In this document: in pieces, positions 63,372-64,000 of the stretch
How positions within the stretch are numbered: position 1 is the stretch's first letter
How the letters are laid out: the number at the start of each line of letters is the position of its first letter
DNA from: Streptomyces sp. NBC_01142
GTDB lineage: Bacteria > Actinomycetota > Actinomycetes > Streptomycetales > Streptomycetaceae
Assembly: GCF_026341125.1 (NCBI RefSeq)
Contig: NZ_JAPEOR010000003.1
Span: 620,001-684,000, forward strand
Reading direction: 5' to 3'
DNA length: 64,000 nucleotides
Position numbers and translations under genes: made by a program
The notes under the pieces: model-generated
The model's input: only the letters and a program-made list of their open reading frames with translations
Database searches by the model: none
Told to the model about the DNA's origin: nothing

Positions 63372-64000
63372 GTGGGCCTTGGCAGCGCAAGACGTACCTT
63401 CGTGCTGGTCGCGACGGTGTCCGTACTGACGGCCGGGGCGACGTGCCCCGCCGTCGCCGATTCCACCCCCGACCCCCGTCCCCGCAACCCCGCCGAAGTG
63501 CTGCGGCCCGTCGCGCCGCCGCCCGCGAGCGGCCCGGGCGGACGGCCGAGAGCCGTCGCGGACGCCGACGGCATCGAGACCGCGCGCAGCTCCCGGCCGA
63601 TCGCCCCGGGTATCCGTCTCACCTCCTACGACCGGCTCGAATCGGACAAGTGGCTGCGTGTCGACACGCTCTCCGTCGACCTCGACGGCAGCGGCGTCCA
63701 GGCCGACTACCTCCACTCGGGCAAGGTCGCCGACCGCCGCTCCGTCTCCGAACTCGCCGCCCGGCACGAGGCGGGCAGCGGGCGGCGCACGGTCGCCGCG
63801 CTCAACGCCGACTTCTTCGACATCAACCAGACCGGTGCACCGCAGGGCCCCGGCATCAAGGACGGCAAGGTCACCCACTCGCCGGCCGCGGGCGCCCACC
63901 GGGCCGTCGGCATCGGGCCCGAGAGCGCCGGACGTGTCCTGCAGCTGTACTTCGACGGCACCCTGACGCTCCCTTCGGGAACCCACGCCCTCGGCGCGTA
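63372..64000 (+). CDS. phosphodiester glycosidase (NAGPA) family protein, 3'-truncated by window end
   Basis: Open from GTG 63372 (AGGAG five bases upstream) to the window end, 209 codons. A signal peptide (to about residue 31, CPAVADS) is followed by a Pro-rich linker and the start of the NAGPA domain (Pfam PF09992): PIAPGIRLTSYDRLESDKWL, then NADFFDINQTGAPQGPGI at about residues 150-167. Related proteins cleave phosphodiester-linked sugars or bind exopolysaccharide. It is exported; the rest lies outside the window. Confidence 0.88.
   Translation, partial: MGLGSARRTFVLVATVSVLTAGATCPAVADSTPDPRPRNPAEVLRPVAPPPASGPGGRPRAVADADGIETARSSRPIAPGIRLTSYDRLESDKWLRVDTLSVDLDGSGVQADYLHSGKVADRRSVSELAARHEAGSGRRTVAALNADFFDINQTGAPQGPGIKDGKVTHSPAAGAHRAVGIGPESAGRVLQLYFDGTLTLPSGTHALGA

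Overview
The window is chromosomal DNA of an actinomycete, almost certainly Streptomyces. It has very high GC with strong third-position GC bias, frequent GTG starts, several apparently leaderless genes, and Streptomyces-typical families: an AfsR/SARP-type regulator, SpoIIE-type PP2C phosphatases, DUF5133, DUF6629, an LAETG sortase substrate and a DasR box at nagB. About 55 protein genes lie on both strands. No tRNA, rRNA or CRISPR array was seen.

Left part (0-17 kb). An MMPL exporter, a membrane acyltransferase and small secreted or unknown proteins come first. A cobalamin/cobalt-centred neighbourhood follows. metE (B12-independent methionine synthase) sits behind a cobalamin riboswitch. meaB-mutB-mutA on the opposite strand encode the B12-dependent methylmalonyl-CoA mutase and its GTPase chaperone. 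A DinB-like protein and a CorA transporter come next. cbtB-cbtA (cobalt uptake) sits behind a second cobalamin riboswitch and is divergent from a histidine-phosphatase-like protein that has lost its catalytic motifs.

Middle part (17-33 kb). Two identical 1341-bp direct copies of an IS110-family element bracket about 7.2 kb. Each copy has about 230 bp of non-coding DNA between its left end and the transposase, where a bridge RNA would be expected, and each abuts the stop codon of the upstream gene. Between them lie a frameshifted DUF6629 gene, a small conserved protein, a semialdehyde dehydrogenase, DUF5133, a GNAT acetyltransferase, an M28 peptidase and a secreted beta-propeller phytase. Beyond the second copy are a GAF-PAS-GAF-PP2C-HATPase regulator, a secreted protein-arginine deiminase closely resembling animal PADs, a 26-bp minisatellite and the remnant of a secreted tripeptidyl aminopeptidase.

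Right-centre (33-50 kb). This holds an IclR regulator, a membrane PP2C phosphatase, an ornithine-cyclodeaminase-family protein, an N-acetylmuramoyl-L-alanine amidase, a globin-reductase fusion, nagB with a DasR operator, an SRPBCC protein, a large SARP regulator divergent from a 71-aa putative zinc-ribbon protein, a diaminopropionate ammonia-lyase-like enzyme, a Zur-type locus (cysteine-free ribosomal protein L32 plus CobW-family GTPase) and a dhaKLM dihydroxyacetone kinase operon.

Right end (50-64 kb). A DUF3048 lipoprotein, DNA polymerase X converging on a polymerase-less HhH-PHP relative, a run of small stress-type proteins and an LAETG-anchored surface protein precede a six-gene organosulfur operon: FMN reductase, sulfonate-type ABC transporter, flavin monooxygenase and TauD-type dioxygenase. 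That operon is preceded by a leaderless 27-aa leader peptide with the SRLHVDL...SALC motif. The window ends inside a phosphodiester-glycosidase gene.
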